Assembly: GCA_032622095.1 (NCBI GenBank)
Contig: CP136061.1
Coordinates: forward strand, 169,945,107-170,009,106
Source of the DNA: Siphonodentalium dalli
Taxonomy: Eukaryota; Mollusca; Scaphopoda; Gadilida; Siphonodentaliidae
Reading direction: 5' to 3'
Length of the DNA: 64,000 bases
In this document: piece after piece, positions 1 through 14,600 of the stretch
Layout of the letters: each line of letters begins with the position of its first letter
Numbering within the stretch: the stretch's first letter is position 1
The notes under the pieces: model-generated
Told to the model about the DNA's origin: nothing
The model's input: only the letters and a program-made list of their open reading frames with translations
The model's database searches: none
Program-made: the position numbers and the translations under genes

Positions 1-175
1 TAGGTATCCCCACCACGCACATATATAGGTATCCCCACCACATACATCTATAGGTATCCCCACCACACACATCTATATGTATCACCACCACATACATATA
101 TAGGTATCCCCACCACACACATATATAGGTATCCCCACCACATACATATATAGGTATCCCCACCACACACATATA
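1..175. repeat. Left edge of the array, before the first clear higher-order copy
   Basis: This short stretch holds about seven ordinary 25-bp units. It does not line up with the sequence 2,799 bp further right, whereas the following sequence does. It also includes a 23-bp short unit near 160-180. The array enters the window already in progress, so its true left boundary lies outside. Confidence 0.7.
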
Positions 176-2974
176 GGTATCCCCACCACACACATCTATA
201 GGTATCCCCACTACATACATATATACGTATCCCCACCACATACATATATAGGTATCCCCGCCACATACATTTATAGGTATCCCCACCACATACATATATA
301 GGTATCCCCACCACACACATATATAGGTATCCCCACCACACACATATATAGGTATCCCCACCACACACATATATATAGGTATCCCCGCCACTCACATATA
401 TAGGTATCCCCACCACATACATATATAGGTCTCCCCACCACATACATATATAGGTATCCCCACCACACACATCTATAGGTATCCCCACCACACACATATA
501 TTGGTATCACCACCACATATATATGTAGGTATCCCCGCCACACACATATATATGTATCCCCGCCACATACCTATATAGGTATCACCACCACACACATCTA
601 TAGGTATCCCCACCATATACATATATAGGTATCACCACCACACACATATATAGGTATCACCACCACACACATATATAGGTATCCCCACCACACACATCTA
701 TATGTATCCCCACCACACACAGATCTATAGGTATCCCCACCACACACATATATAGGTATTCCCACAATACACATCTATAGTTATCCCAGCCACACACATA
801 TATAGGTATCACCACCACATACATATATAGGTATCCCCACCACACACATATATAGGTATCCCCACCACATACATATATAGGTATCACCACCACACACATA
901 TAGGTATCCCCGCCACATACATATAGGTATCCCCACCACACACATATAGGTATCCCCACCACACACATATATAGGTATCACCACCACATACATATATAGG
1001 TATCCCCAACACATACATACATAGGTATCCCCACCATATACTTATATAGGTATCCCCACCACATACATATATAGGTATCCCCACCACATACATCTATAGG
1101 TATCCCCATCACAAACATATATAGGTATCCCCACCACATACATATATAGGTATCCCCACCACATACATATATAGCTATCCCCACCACATACATCTATAGG
1201 TATCACCGCCACATACATCTATAGGTATCCCCACCACATACATATATATGTATCCCCGCCACACACATATATAGGTATCCCCACCACACACATATATAGG
1301 TATCACCACCACACACATATATAGGTATTCCCGCCACATACATATGTAGGTATCCCCACCACATACATATATAGGTATCACCACCACACACATATATAGG
1401 TATCCCCACCATATACATATATAGGTATCCCCATCACATACATTTATAGGTATCCGCACCACACACATATATAGGTATCCCCACCACATACATATATAGG
1501 TATCCCCACCACATACATATATAGGTATCCCCACCACATACATCTATAAGTGTTCCCACCACACACATATATAGGTATCCCCACCACATACATCTATAGG
1601 TATCCCCACCACGCACATATATAGGTATCCCCACCACATACATCTATAGGTATCCCCACCACACACATCTATATGTATCACCACCACATACATATATAGG
1701 TATCCCCACCACACACATATATAGGTATCCCCACCACATACATATATAGGTATCCCCACCACACACATATAGGTATCCCCACCACACACATCTATAGGTA
1801 TCACCACCACATACATCTATAGGTATCACCACCACAACATCTATAGGTATCCCCACCACATACATATATAGGTATCCCCACCACATACATCTATAGGTAT
1901 CCCCGCCACACACATCTATAGGTATCCTCGCCACACACTAATATATGTATCCCCACCACATGCATCTATAGGTATCACCACCACACACATCTATAGGTAT
2001 TACCACCACATACATCTATAGGTATCACCACCACATACATCTATAGGTATACATACCACATACATCTATAGGTATCCCCACCACATAAATCTATAGGTAT
2101 CCCCGCCACACACATCTGTAGGTATCCTCACCACACACATATATAGGTATCCCCACCACATACATATATAGGTATCCCCACCACACACATATATAGGTAT
2201 CACCACCACAAACGTCTATATGTATCCCTACCACATACATCTATAGGTAACCCCACCACATACATATATAGGTATCCCCACCACATACATCTATAGGTAT
2301 CCCCACCACACACATATATAGGTATCAACACCACACACATATATAGGTATCACCACCACATACATCTATATGTATCCCCACCACATACATATATAGGTAT
2401 CTCCGCCACATACATATATAGGTATCCCCACCACATACATATATAGGTATCCCCACCACACACATATATAGGTATCCCCACCACACACATATATAGGTAT
2501 ACCCACCACACACATATATATAGGTATCCCCGCCACACACATATATAGGTATCCCCACCCCATACATCTATAGGTCTCCCCACCACATACATATATAGGT
2601 ATCCCCACCACACACATCTATAGGTATCCTCACCACATACATATATAGGTATCCCTGCCACACACATATATAGGTATCCTCAACACACACATCTATAGGT
2701 ATCCCCACCACACACATATATAGGTATCGCAACCACATACATATATAGGTATACCCACCACACACATATATATAGGTATCCCCGCCACACACATATATAG
2801 GTATCCCCACCCCATACATCTATAGGTCTCCCCACCACATACATATATAGGTATCCCCACCACACACATCTATAGGTATCCTCACCACATACATATATAG
2901 GTATCCCCACCACACACATATATAGGTATCGCAACCACATACATATATAGGTATCCCCACCACACACATCTATA
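176..2974. repeat. 2.8-kb higher-order repeat, copy 1
   Basis: From about 176 the order of variant units is the same as 2,799 bp to the right. Matching landmarks are CCCCACTAC at 206 and 3005, AGATCT at 721 and 3520, a trio of 23-bp units near 890-958 and 3689-3757, and TATACATACC at 2048 and 4847. Copy 1 carries a local duplication of roughly 240 bp at its right end: the rare GGTATACCCACC unit occurs near 2510 and again near 2750, but only once (near 5298) in copy 2. Single-base differences between copies are few. Confidence 0.88.
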
Positions 2975-5771
2975 GGTATCCCCACCACACACATCTATAG
3001 GTATCCCCACTACATACATATATACGTATCCCCACCACATACATATATAGGTATCCCCGCCACATACATTTATAGGTATCCCCACCACATACATATATAG
3101 GTATCCCCACCACACACATATATAGGTATCCCCACCACACACATATATAGGTATCCCCACCACACACATATATATAGGTATCCCCGCCACTCACATATAT
3201 AGGTATCCCCACCACATACATATATAGGTCTCCCCACCACATACATATATAGGTATCCCCACCACACACATCTATAGGTATCCCCACCACACACATATAT
3301 TGGTATCACCACCACATATATATGTAGGTATCCCCGCCACACACATATATATGTATCCCCGCCACATACCTATATAGGTATCACCACCACACACATCTAT
3401 AGGTATCCCCACCATATACATATATAGGTATCACCACCACACACATATATAGGTATCACCACCACACACATATATAGGTATCCCCACCACACACATCTAT
3501 ATGTATCCCCACCACACACAGATCTATAGGTATCCCCACCACACACATATATAGGTATTCCCACAATAAACATCTACAGTTATCCCCGCCACACACATAT
3601 ATAGGTATCACCACCACATACATATATAGGTATCCCCACCACACACATATATAGGTATCCCCACCACATACATATATAGGTATCACCACCACACACATAT
3701 AGGTATCCCCGCCACATACATATAGGTATCCCCACCACACACATATAGGTATCCCCACCACACACATATATAGGTATCACCACCACATACATATATAGGT
3801 ATCCCCAACACATACATACATAGGTATCCCCACCATATACTTATATAGGTATCCCCACCACATACATATATAGGTATCCCCACCACATACATCTATAGGT
3901 ATCCCCATCACAAACATATATAGGTATCCCCACCACATACATATATAGGTATCCCCACCACATACATATATAGCTATCCCCACCACATACATCTATAGGT
4001 ATCACCGCCACATACATCTATAGGTATCCCCACCACATACATATATATGTATCCCCGCCACACACATATATAGGTATCCCCACCACACACATATATAGGT
4101 ATCACCACCACACACATATATAGGTATTCCCGCCACATACATATGTAGGTATCCCCACCACATACATATATAGGTATCACCACCACACACATATATAGGT
4201 ATCCCCACCATATACATATATAGGTATCCCCATCACATACATTTATAGGTATCCGCACCACACACATATATAGGTATCCCCACCACATACATATATAGGT
4301 ATCCCCACCACATACATATATAGGTATCCCCACCACATACATCTATAAGTGTTCCCACCACACACATATATAGGTATCCCCATCACATACATCTATAGGT
4401 ATCCCCACCACGCACATATATAGGTATCCCCACCACATACATCTATAGGTATCCCCACCACACACATCTATATGTATCACCACCACATACATATATAGGT
4501 ATCCCCACCACACACATATATAGGTATCCCCACCACATACATATATAGGTATCCCCACCACACACATATAGGTATCCCCACCACACACATCTATAGGTAT
4601 CATCACCACATACATCTATAGGTATCACCACCACAACATCTATAGGTATCCCCACCACATACATATATAGGTATCCCCACCACATACATCTATAGGTATC
4701 CCCGCCACACACATCTATAGGTATCCTCGCCACACACTAATATATGTATCCCCACCACATGCATCTATAGGTATCACCACCACACACATCTATAGGTATT
4801 AACACCACATACATCTATAGGTATCACCACCACATACATCTATAGGTATACATACCACATACATCTATAGGTATCCCCACCACATAAATCTATAGGTATC
4901 CCCGCCACACACATCTGTAGGTATCCTCACCACACACATATATAGGTATCCCCACCACATACATATATAGGTATCCCCACCACACACATATATAGGTATC
5001 ACCACCACAAACGTCTATATGTATCCCTACCACATACATCTATAGGTAACCCCACCACATACATATATAGGTATCCCCACCACATACATCTATAGGTATC
5101 CCCACCACACACATATATAGGTATCAACACCACACACATATATAGGTATCACCACCACATACATCTATATGTATCCCCACCACATACATATATAGGTATC
5201 TCCGCCACATACATATATAGGTATCCCCACCACATACATATATAGGTATCCCCACCACACACATATATAGGTATCCCCACCACACACATATATAGGTATA
5301 CCCACCACACACATATATATAGGTATCCCCGCCACACACATATATAGGTATCCCCACCCCATACATCTATAGGTCTCCCCACCACATACATATATAGGTA
5401 TCCCCACCACACACATCTATAGGTATCCTCACCACATACATATATAGGTATCCCTGCCACACACATATATAGGTATCCTCAACACACACATCTATAGGTA
5501 TCCCCACCACACACATATATAGGTATCGCAACCACATACATATATAGGTATCCCCACCACACACATCTATAGGTATCCCCACCACACACATATATAGGTA
5601 TCCCCACCACACACATATATAGGTATCCCCACCACACACATCTATAGGTATCCCCACCAAACACATATATAGGTATCCCCACCACATACATATATAGGTA
5701 TCCCCACCACATTCATATATAGGTATCACCTCCACATACATATATAGGTATCCCCACCACACACATCTATA
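2975..5771. repeat. 2.8-kb higher-order repeat, copy 2
   Basis: This is the second tandem copy of the 2.8-kb block. It is aligned to copy 1 at offset 2,799 and to copy 3 at offset 2,797, then 2,822. The 2-bp step is a TA gain or loss and the later 25-bp step is one whole unit. It contains the AGATCT marker at 3520 and the TATACATACC marker at 4847. Near 3570 its ACAATAAACATCTACAG differs from ACAATACACATCTATAG in the other copies, a private variant of this copy. Confidence 0.88.
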
Positions 5772-7260
5772 GGTATCCCCACCACACACATATATAGGTA
5801 TCCCCACTACATACATATATATGTATCCCCACCACATACATATATAGGTATCCCCGCCACATACATTTATAGGTATCCCCACCACATACATATATAGGTA
5901 TCCCCACCACACACATATATAGGTATCCCCACCACACACATATATAGGTATCCCCACCACACACATATATATAGGTATCCCCGCCACTCACATATATAGG
6001 TATCCCCACCACATACATATATAGGTCTCCCCACCACATACATATATAGGTATCCCCACCACACACATCTATAGGTATCCCCACCACACACATATATTGG
6101 TATCACCACCACATATATATGTAGGTATCCCCGCCACACACATATATATGTATCCCCGCCACATACATATATAGGTATCACCACCACACACATCTATAGG
6201 TATCCCCACCATATACATATATAGGTATCACCACCACACACATATATAGGTATCACCATCACACACATATATAGGTCTCCCCACCACATACATCTATAGG
6301 TATCCCCACCACACACATCTATATGTATCCCCACCACACACAGATCTATAGGTATCCCCACCACACACATATATAGGTATTCCCACAATACACATCTATA
6401 GTTATCCCCGCCACACACATATATAGGTATCACCACCACATACATATATAGGTATCCCCACCACACACATATATAGGTATCCCCACCACATACATATATA
6501 GGTATCACCACCACACACATATAGGTATCCCCGCCACATACATATAGGTATCCCCACCACACACATATAGGTATCCCCACCACACACATATATAGGTATC
6601 ACCACCACATACATATATAGGTATCCCCAACACATACATACATAGGTATCCCCACCATATACTTATATAGGTATCCCCACCACATACATATATAGGTATC
6701 CCCACCACATACATCTATAGGTATCCCCATCACAAACATATATAGGTATCCCCACCACATACATATATAGGTATCCCCACCACATACATATATAGCTATC
6801 CCCACCACATACATCTATAGGTATTACCGCCACATACATCTATAGGTATCCCCACCACATACATATATAGGTATCCCCGCCACACACATATATAGGTATC
6901 CCCACCACACACATATATAGGTATCACCACCACACACATATATAGGTATTCCCGCCACATACATATGTAGGTATCCCCACCACATACATATATAGGTATC
7001 ACCACCACACACATATATAGGTATCCCCACCATATACATATATAGGTATCCCCATCACATACATTTATAGGTATCCGCACCACACACATATATAGGTATC
7101 CCCACCACATACATATATAGGTATCCCCACCACATACATATATAGGTATCCCCACCACATACATCTATAAGTGTTCCCACCACACACATATATAGGTATC
7201 CCCACCACATACATCTATAGGTATCCCCACCACGCACATATATAGGTATCCCCACCACAT
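5772..7260. repeat. 2.8-kb higher-order repeat, partial copy 3
   Basis: The unit order follows copy 2 at offset 2,797, then at 2,822 after one extra unit near 6265-6290. The AGATCT marker is at 6342-6347 and the 23-bp unit trio near 6511-6580. Agreement with copy 2 stops near 7260, just after the CCACGCAC unit, where the sequence switches to a different unit order. The copy is therefore truncated by a recombination junction with the following 2.5-kb family. Confidence 0.82.
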
Positions 7261-8949
7261 ACATATATAGGTATCCCCACCACATACATATATAGGTATC
7301 CCCACCACACACATATATTGGTATCACCACCACATATATATATATAGGTATCCCCGCCACATACATATATAGGTATCTCCGCCACATACATATATAGGTA
7401 TCCCCACCACATACATATATAGGTATCACCACCACACACATATATAGGTATCCCCACCACACACATATATATAGGTATCCCCGCCACACACATATATAGG
7501 TATCCCCACCACATACATATATAGGTCTCCCCACCACATACATCTATAGGTATCCCCACCACACACATATATAGGTATCCTCACCACATACATATATAGG
7601 TATCCCCGCCACACACATATATAGGTATCCTCACCACACACATCTATAGGTATCCCCACCACACACATATATAGGTATCGCCACCACACACATATATAGG
7701 TATCCCCACCACACACATCTATAGGTATCCCCACCACACACATATATAGGTATTCCCACCACACACATATATAGGTATCCCCACCACACACATCTATAGG
7801 TATCCCCACCAAACACATATATAGGTATCCCCACCACATACATATATAGGTATCCCCACCACATACATATATAGGTATCACCACCACATACATATATAGG
7901 TATCCTCACCACACACATCTATAGGTATCCCACCACACACATATATAGGTATCCCCACCACACACATCTATAGGTATCCCCACCACACACATCTATAGGT
8001 ATCCCCACTACATACATATATATGTATCCCCACCACATACATATATAGGTATCCCCGCCACATAAGTATATAGGTATCCCCACCACATACATATATAGGT
8101 ATCCCCACCACACACTTATTTAGGTATCCACACCACACACATATATAGGTATCCCCACCACACACATATATATAGGTATCCCCGCCACACACATATATAG
8201 GTATCCCCACCACATACATATATAGGTATCCCCACCACATACATATATAGGTATCCCCACCACACACATCTATAGGTATCCCCACCACACACATATATTG
8301 GTATCACCACCACATATATATATAGGTATCCCCGCCACACACATATATAGGTATCCCCGCCACATACATATATAGGTATCCCCACCACACACATCTATAT
8401 GTATCCCCACCACACACAGATCTATAGGTATCCCCACCACACACATATATAGGTATTCCCACAATACACGTCAATAGTTATCCCCGCCACACACATATAT
8501 AGGTATCACCACCACATACATATATAGGTATCCCCACCACACACATATATAGGTATCCCCACCACATACATATATAGGTATCACCACCACACACATATAG
8601 GTATCCCCGCCACATACATATAGGTATCCCCACCACACACATATAGGTATCCCCACCACATACATATATAGGTATCACCACCACATACATATATAGGTAT
8701 CCCCAACACATACATATATAGGTATCACCACCATATACTTATATAGGTATCCCCACCACATACATCTATAGGTATCACCGCCACATACATCTATAGGTAT
8801 CCCCACCACATACATATATCGGTATCCCCGCCACACACATATATAGGTATCCCCACCACACACATATATAGGTATCACCACCACACACATATATAGGTAT
8901 CCCCGCCACATACATATGTACGTATCCCCACCACACACATATATAGGTA
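6480..8949. repeat. 2.5-kb higher-order repeat, copy 1
   Basis: This block is followed directly by a second copy of itself. Offsets are 2,470 over about 6.5-7.4 kb and 2,495 over about 7.4-8.96 kb; the step is one extra 25-bp unit near 9896-9920 in copy 2. Its first 0.8 kb overlaps the end of the 2.8-kb family, showing that a new duplication arose inside an older copy. AGATCT is at 8418-8423. A shared oddity is the 24-bp unit with TATCCCACC near 7930. Confidence 0.8.
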
Positions 8950-11445
8950 TCCCCACCACATACATATATAGGTATCACCACCACACACATATAGGTATCC
9001 CCGCCACATACATATAGGTATCCCCACCACACACATATAGGTATCCCCACCACACACATATATAGGTATCACCACCACATACATATATAGGTATCCCCAA
9101 CACATACATACATAGGTATCCCCACCATATACTTATATAGGTATCCCCACCACATACATATATAGGTATCCCCACCACATACATCTATAGGTATCCCCAT
9201 CACAAACATATATAGGTATCCCCACCACATACATATATAGGTATCCCCACCACATACATATATAGCTATCCCCACCACATACATCTATAGGTATTACCGC
9301 CACATACATCTATAGGTATCCCCACCACATACATATATAGGTATCCCCGCCACACACATATATAGGTATCCCCACCACACACATATATAGGTATCACCAC
9401 CACACACATATATAGGTATTCCCGCCACATACATATGTAGGTATCCCCACCACATACATATATAGGTATCACCACCACACACATATATAGGTATCCCCCC
9501 CATATACATATATAGGTATCCCCATCACATACATTTATAGGTATCCGCACCACACACATATATAGGTATCCCCACCACATACATATATAGGTATCCCCAC
9601 CACATACATATATAGGTATCCCCACCACATACATCTATAAGTGTTCCCACCACACACATATATAGGTATCCCCACCACATACATCTATAGGTATCCCCAC
9701 CACGCACATATATAGGTATCCCCACCACATACATATATAGGTATCCCCACCACATACATATATAGGTATCCCCACCACACACATATATTGGTATCACCAC
9801 CACATATATATATATAGGTATCCCCGCCACATACATATATAGGTATCTCCGCCACATACATATATAGGTATCCCCACCACATACATATATAGGTATCCCC
9901 ACCACACACATATATAGGTATCACCACCACACACATATATAGGTATCCCCACCACACACATATATATAGGTATCCCCGCCACACACATATATAGGTATCC
10001 CCACCACATACATATATAGGTCTCCCCACCACATACATCTATAGGTATCCCCACCACACACATATATAGGTATCCTCACCACATACATATATAGGTATCC
10101 CCGCCACACACATATATAGGTATCCTCACCACACACATCTATAGGTATCCCCACCACACACATATATAGGTATCGCCACCACACACATATATAGGTATCC
10201 CCACCACACACATCTATAGGTATCCCCACCACACACATATATAGGTATTCCCACCACACACATATATAGGTATCCCCACCACACACATCTATAGGTATCC
10301 CCACCAAACACATATATAGGTATCCCCACCACATACATATATAGGTATCCCCACCACATACATATATAGGTATCACCACCACATACATATATAGGTATCC
10401 TCACCACACACATCTATAGGTATCCCACCACACACATATATAGGTATCCCCACCACACACATCTATAGGTATCCCCACCACACACATCTATAGGTATCCC
10501 CACTACATACATATATATGTATCCCCACCACATACATATATAGGTATCCCCGCCACATAAGTATATAGGTATCCCCACCACATACATATATAGGTATCCC
10601 CACCACACACTTATTTAGGTATCCACACCACACACATATATAGGTATCCCCACCACACACATATATATAGGTATCCCCGCCACACACATATATAGGTATC
10701 CCCACCACATACATATATAGGTATCCCCACCACATACATATATAGGTATCCCCACCACACACATCTATAGGTATCCCCACCACACACATATATTGGTATC
10801 ACCACCACATATATATATAGGTATCCCCGCCACACACATATATAGGTATCCCCGCCACATACATATATAGGTATCCCCACCACACACATCTATATGTATC
10901 CCCACCACACACAGATCTATAGGTATCCCCACCACACACATATATAGGTATTCCCACAATACACGTCAATAGTTATCCCCGCCACACACATATATAGGTA
11001 TCACCACCACATACATATATAGGTATCCCCACCACACACATATATAGGTATCCCCACCACATACATATATAGGTATCACCACCACACACATATAGGTATC
11101 CCCGCCACATACATATAGGTATCCCCACCACACACATATAGGTATCCCCACCACACACATATATAGGTATCACCACCACATACATATATAGGTATCCCCA
11201 ACACATACATATATAGGTATCACCACCATATACTTATATAGGTATCCCCACCACATACATCTATAGGTATCACCGCCACATACATCTATAGGTATCCCCA
11301 CCACATACATATATCGGTATCCCCGCCACACACATATATAGGTATCCCCACCACACACATATATAGGTATCACCACCACACACATATATAGGTATCCCCG
11401 CCACATACATATGTAGGTATCCCCACCACACACATATATAGGTAT
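8950..11445. repeat. 2.5-kb higher-order repeat, copy 2
   Basis: This is the tandem partner of the preceding block. It begins with the same trio of 23-bp units (about 8985-9055, matching about 6511-6580) and repeats the AGATCT marker at 10913-10918. It is also the closest relative of about 33.0-35.5 kb at offsets 24,032 and then 24,030. The 2-bp change falls in the run of TA dinucleotides near 9815 versus near 33840. Confidence 0.8.
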
Positions 11446-13240
11446 CCCCACCATATACATATATAGGTATCCCCATCACATACATTTATAGGTATCCCCA
11501 CCACACACATATATAGGTATCCCCACCACATACATTTATAGGTATCCCCACCACACACATATATAGGTATCCCCACCACATACATATATAGGTATCCCCA
11601 CCACATACATATATAGGTATCCCCACCACATACATCTATACGTGTCCCCACCACACACATATATAGGTATCCCCACCACATACATCTATAGGTATCCCCA
11701 CCACGCACATATATAGGTATCCCCACCACATACATATATAGGTATCCCCACCACATACATATATAGGTATCCCCACCACATACATATATAGGTATCCCCA
11801 CCACTCACATATATAGGTATCCCCACCACATACATATATTGGTATCACCACCACACACATATAGGTATTCCCGCCACATACATATAGGTATCCCCACCAC
11901 ACACATATTGGTATCCCCACCACACACATCTATATGTATCACCACCACATACATATATAGGTATCCCCAACACATACATACATAGGTATCCCCACCACAT
12001 ACATATATAGGTATCCCCACCACATACATATATAGGTATCCCCACCACATACATCTATAGGTATCCCCACCACAAACATATATAGGTATCCACACCACAT
12101 ACATATATAGGTATCCCTCCACATACATATATAGCTATCCCCACCACATACATATATAGGTATCACCGCCACATACATCTATAGGTATCCCCACCACATA
12201 CATATATAGGTATCCCCACCACACACATATATAGGTATTCCCACCACCCACATATATAGGTATCACCACCACACACATATATAGTTATCCCCGCCACATA
12301 CATATGTAGGTATCCCCACCACATTCATATATAGGTATCACCACCACACACATATATAGGTATCCCCACCACATACATATATAGGTATCCCATCACATAC
12401 ATATATAGGTATCCCCACCACATACATATATAAGTATCCCCACCACATACCTATATAGGTATCCCCATCACATACATCTATATGTATCCCCACCACACAC
12501 ATATATAGGTATCCCCACCACATACATCTATAGGCATCCCCACCACGCACATATATAGGTATCCCCACCACATACATATATAGGTATCCCCACCACATAC
12601 ATCTATAGGTATCCCCACCACATACATATATAGGTATCCCCACCACATACATATATATGTATCCCCACCACATACATATATAGGTATCCCCACCACATAC
12701 ATATATAAGTATCCCCACCATATACATCTATAGGTATCCCCACCACATACATATATAGGTATCCCCAACTCATACATCTATAGGTATCCCCACCACACAT
12801 ATCTATAGGTATCCCCACCATACACATCTATAGGGATCCCCACCACACATATATATAGGTATCCCCACCATACACATCTATATATATCACCGCCACACAC
12901 ATATATAGGTAACCCCACCACATACATCTATTGGTATCCCCACCATACACATCTATAGGTATCCCCACCATACACATCTAGATGTATCACCGCCACACTC
13001 ATATATAGGTATCCGCACCACATACATGTATAGGTATCCCCACCACATACATCTATAGGTATCCCCACCACACCATCTATATGTATCACCACCACATACA
13101 TATATAGGTATCCCCACCACACACATATATAGGTATCCCCACGACATACATATATAGGTATCCCCACCACATACATATAGGTATCCTCACCACACACATA
13201 TATAGGTATCCTCACCTACATATATATATATATTCCCACA
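11446..13240. repeat. Beta-delta marker block, first occurrence (GGATCC and A/T run)
   Basis: This stretch holds a distinctive run of rare units: CATTTATAGG units, a 23-bp unit with TATCCCTCCAC near 12113, a 24-bp TATCCCATCAC unit near 12388, GGATCC at 12834-12839 and a 15-bp A/T-only run at 13220-13234. The same order recurs near 20.6-23.2, 35.5-37.2, 48.6-50.2, 50.6-52.2 and 54.9-55.6 kb. The offset of the GGATCC marker to the next copy is 8,989 bp and to the copy near 36.8 kb is 23,980 bp. Near 12880-13080 there are private changes such as a 24-bp CACACCATC unit. Confidence 0.75.
13220..13234. repeat. Delta marker: 15-bp alternating A/T run
   Basis: The run follows CCTCACCTAC and precedes TTCCCACAATACAC. 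It replaces the normal TATATAGG core and is the longest pure A/T run I see in the array. Identical runs occur at 23144-23158, 37202-37216, 41256-41270, 50225-50239, 52160-52174 and 55566-55580. It probably arose from one unit by TA expansion and loss of the GG, then spread with the higher-order block. Confidence 0.85.
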
Positions 13241-14600
13241 ATACACATCTATAGTTATCCCCGCCACATACATATATAGGTATCCCCACCACACACATAT
13301 ATAGGTATCCCCACCACACACATATATAGGTATCCCCACCACACACATATATAGGTATCCCCACCACATACATATATAGGTATCAACACCACACACATAT
13401 AGGTATCCCCGCCACATACATATAGGTATCACCACCACACACATATAGGTATCCCCACCACACACATATATAGGTATCACCACCACATACATATATAGGT
13501 ATCCCCAACACATACATATATAGGTATCCCCACGATATACTTATATAGGTATCCCCACCACATACATATATAGGTATCCCCACCACATACATCTATAGGT
13601 ATCCCCACCACAAACATATATAGGTATCCCCACCACATACATATATTGGTACCCACACCACATACATATATAGCTATCCCCACCACATACATCTATAGGT
13701 ATCACCGCCACATACATCTATAGGTATCCCCACCACATACATATATAGGTATCCCCGCCACACACAGATATAGGTATCCCCACCACACTCATATATAGGT
13801 ATCACCACCACACACATATATAGGTATCCCCGCCACATACATATATAGGTATCCCCACCTCATACATATATAGGTATCACCACCACACACATATATAGGT
13901 ATCCCCACCATATACATATATAGGTATCCCAATCACATACATTTATAGGTATTCCCACCACACACATATATAGGTATCCCCACCACATACATATATAGGT
14001 ATCCCCACCACATACATATATAGGTATCCCCACCACATACATCTATAAGTATTCCCACCACACACATATATAGGTATCCCCACCACATACATCTATAGGT
14101 ATCCCCACCACGCACATATATAGGTATCCCCACCACATACATGTATAGGTATCCCCACCACATACATCTATAGGTATCCTCACCACATACATATATAGGT
14201 ATCCCCACCACACACATATATAGGTATCCCCACCACATACATATATAGGTATCACCACCACACACATATAGGTATTCCCGCCACATACATATAGGTATCC
14301 CCACCACACACATATAGGTATCCCCACCACACACATATATAGGTATCACCACCACATACATATATAGGTATCCCCAACACATACATATATAGGTATCCCC
14401 ACCACATACATATATAGGTATCACCGCCACATACATCTATAGGTATCCCCACCACATACATATATAGGTATCCCCGCCACACACATATATAGGTATCACC
14501 ACCACACACATATATAGGTATTCCCGCCACATACATATGTAGGTATCCCCACCACATACATATATAGGTATCACCACCACACACATATAGGTATCCCCAC
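13241..14600. repeat. Post-delta segment, first occurrence
   Basis: This holds ordinary and variant 25-bp units that follow the delta marker. Its unit order is shared with about 23.2-24.5 kb (offset 9,924) and 37.2-38.6 kb (offset 23,982). Recognisable members are the CAGATATAGG unit near 13766, a CCCAATCAC unit near 13930 and a 23-bp unit trio near 14262-14330. No unique sequence is present. Confidence 0.7.

Noticed and set aside
721-726. AGATCT or GGATCC sites as vector or cloning remnants
   Set aside because: Each arises by a small change inside an ordinary unit and recurs with the surrounding higher-order block. No vector sequence is present.
13218-13240. A/T run as a replication origin or transposon insertion scar
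   Set aside because: It replaces the core of a single unit, has no target-site duplication or terminal repeats, and is copied with its block at seven places. TA expansion of one unit is enough to explain it.
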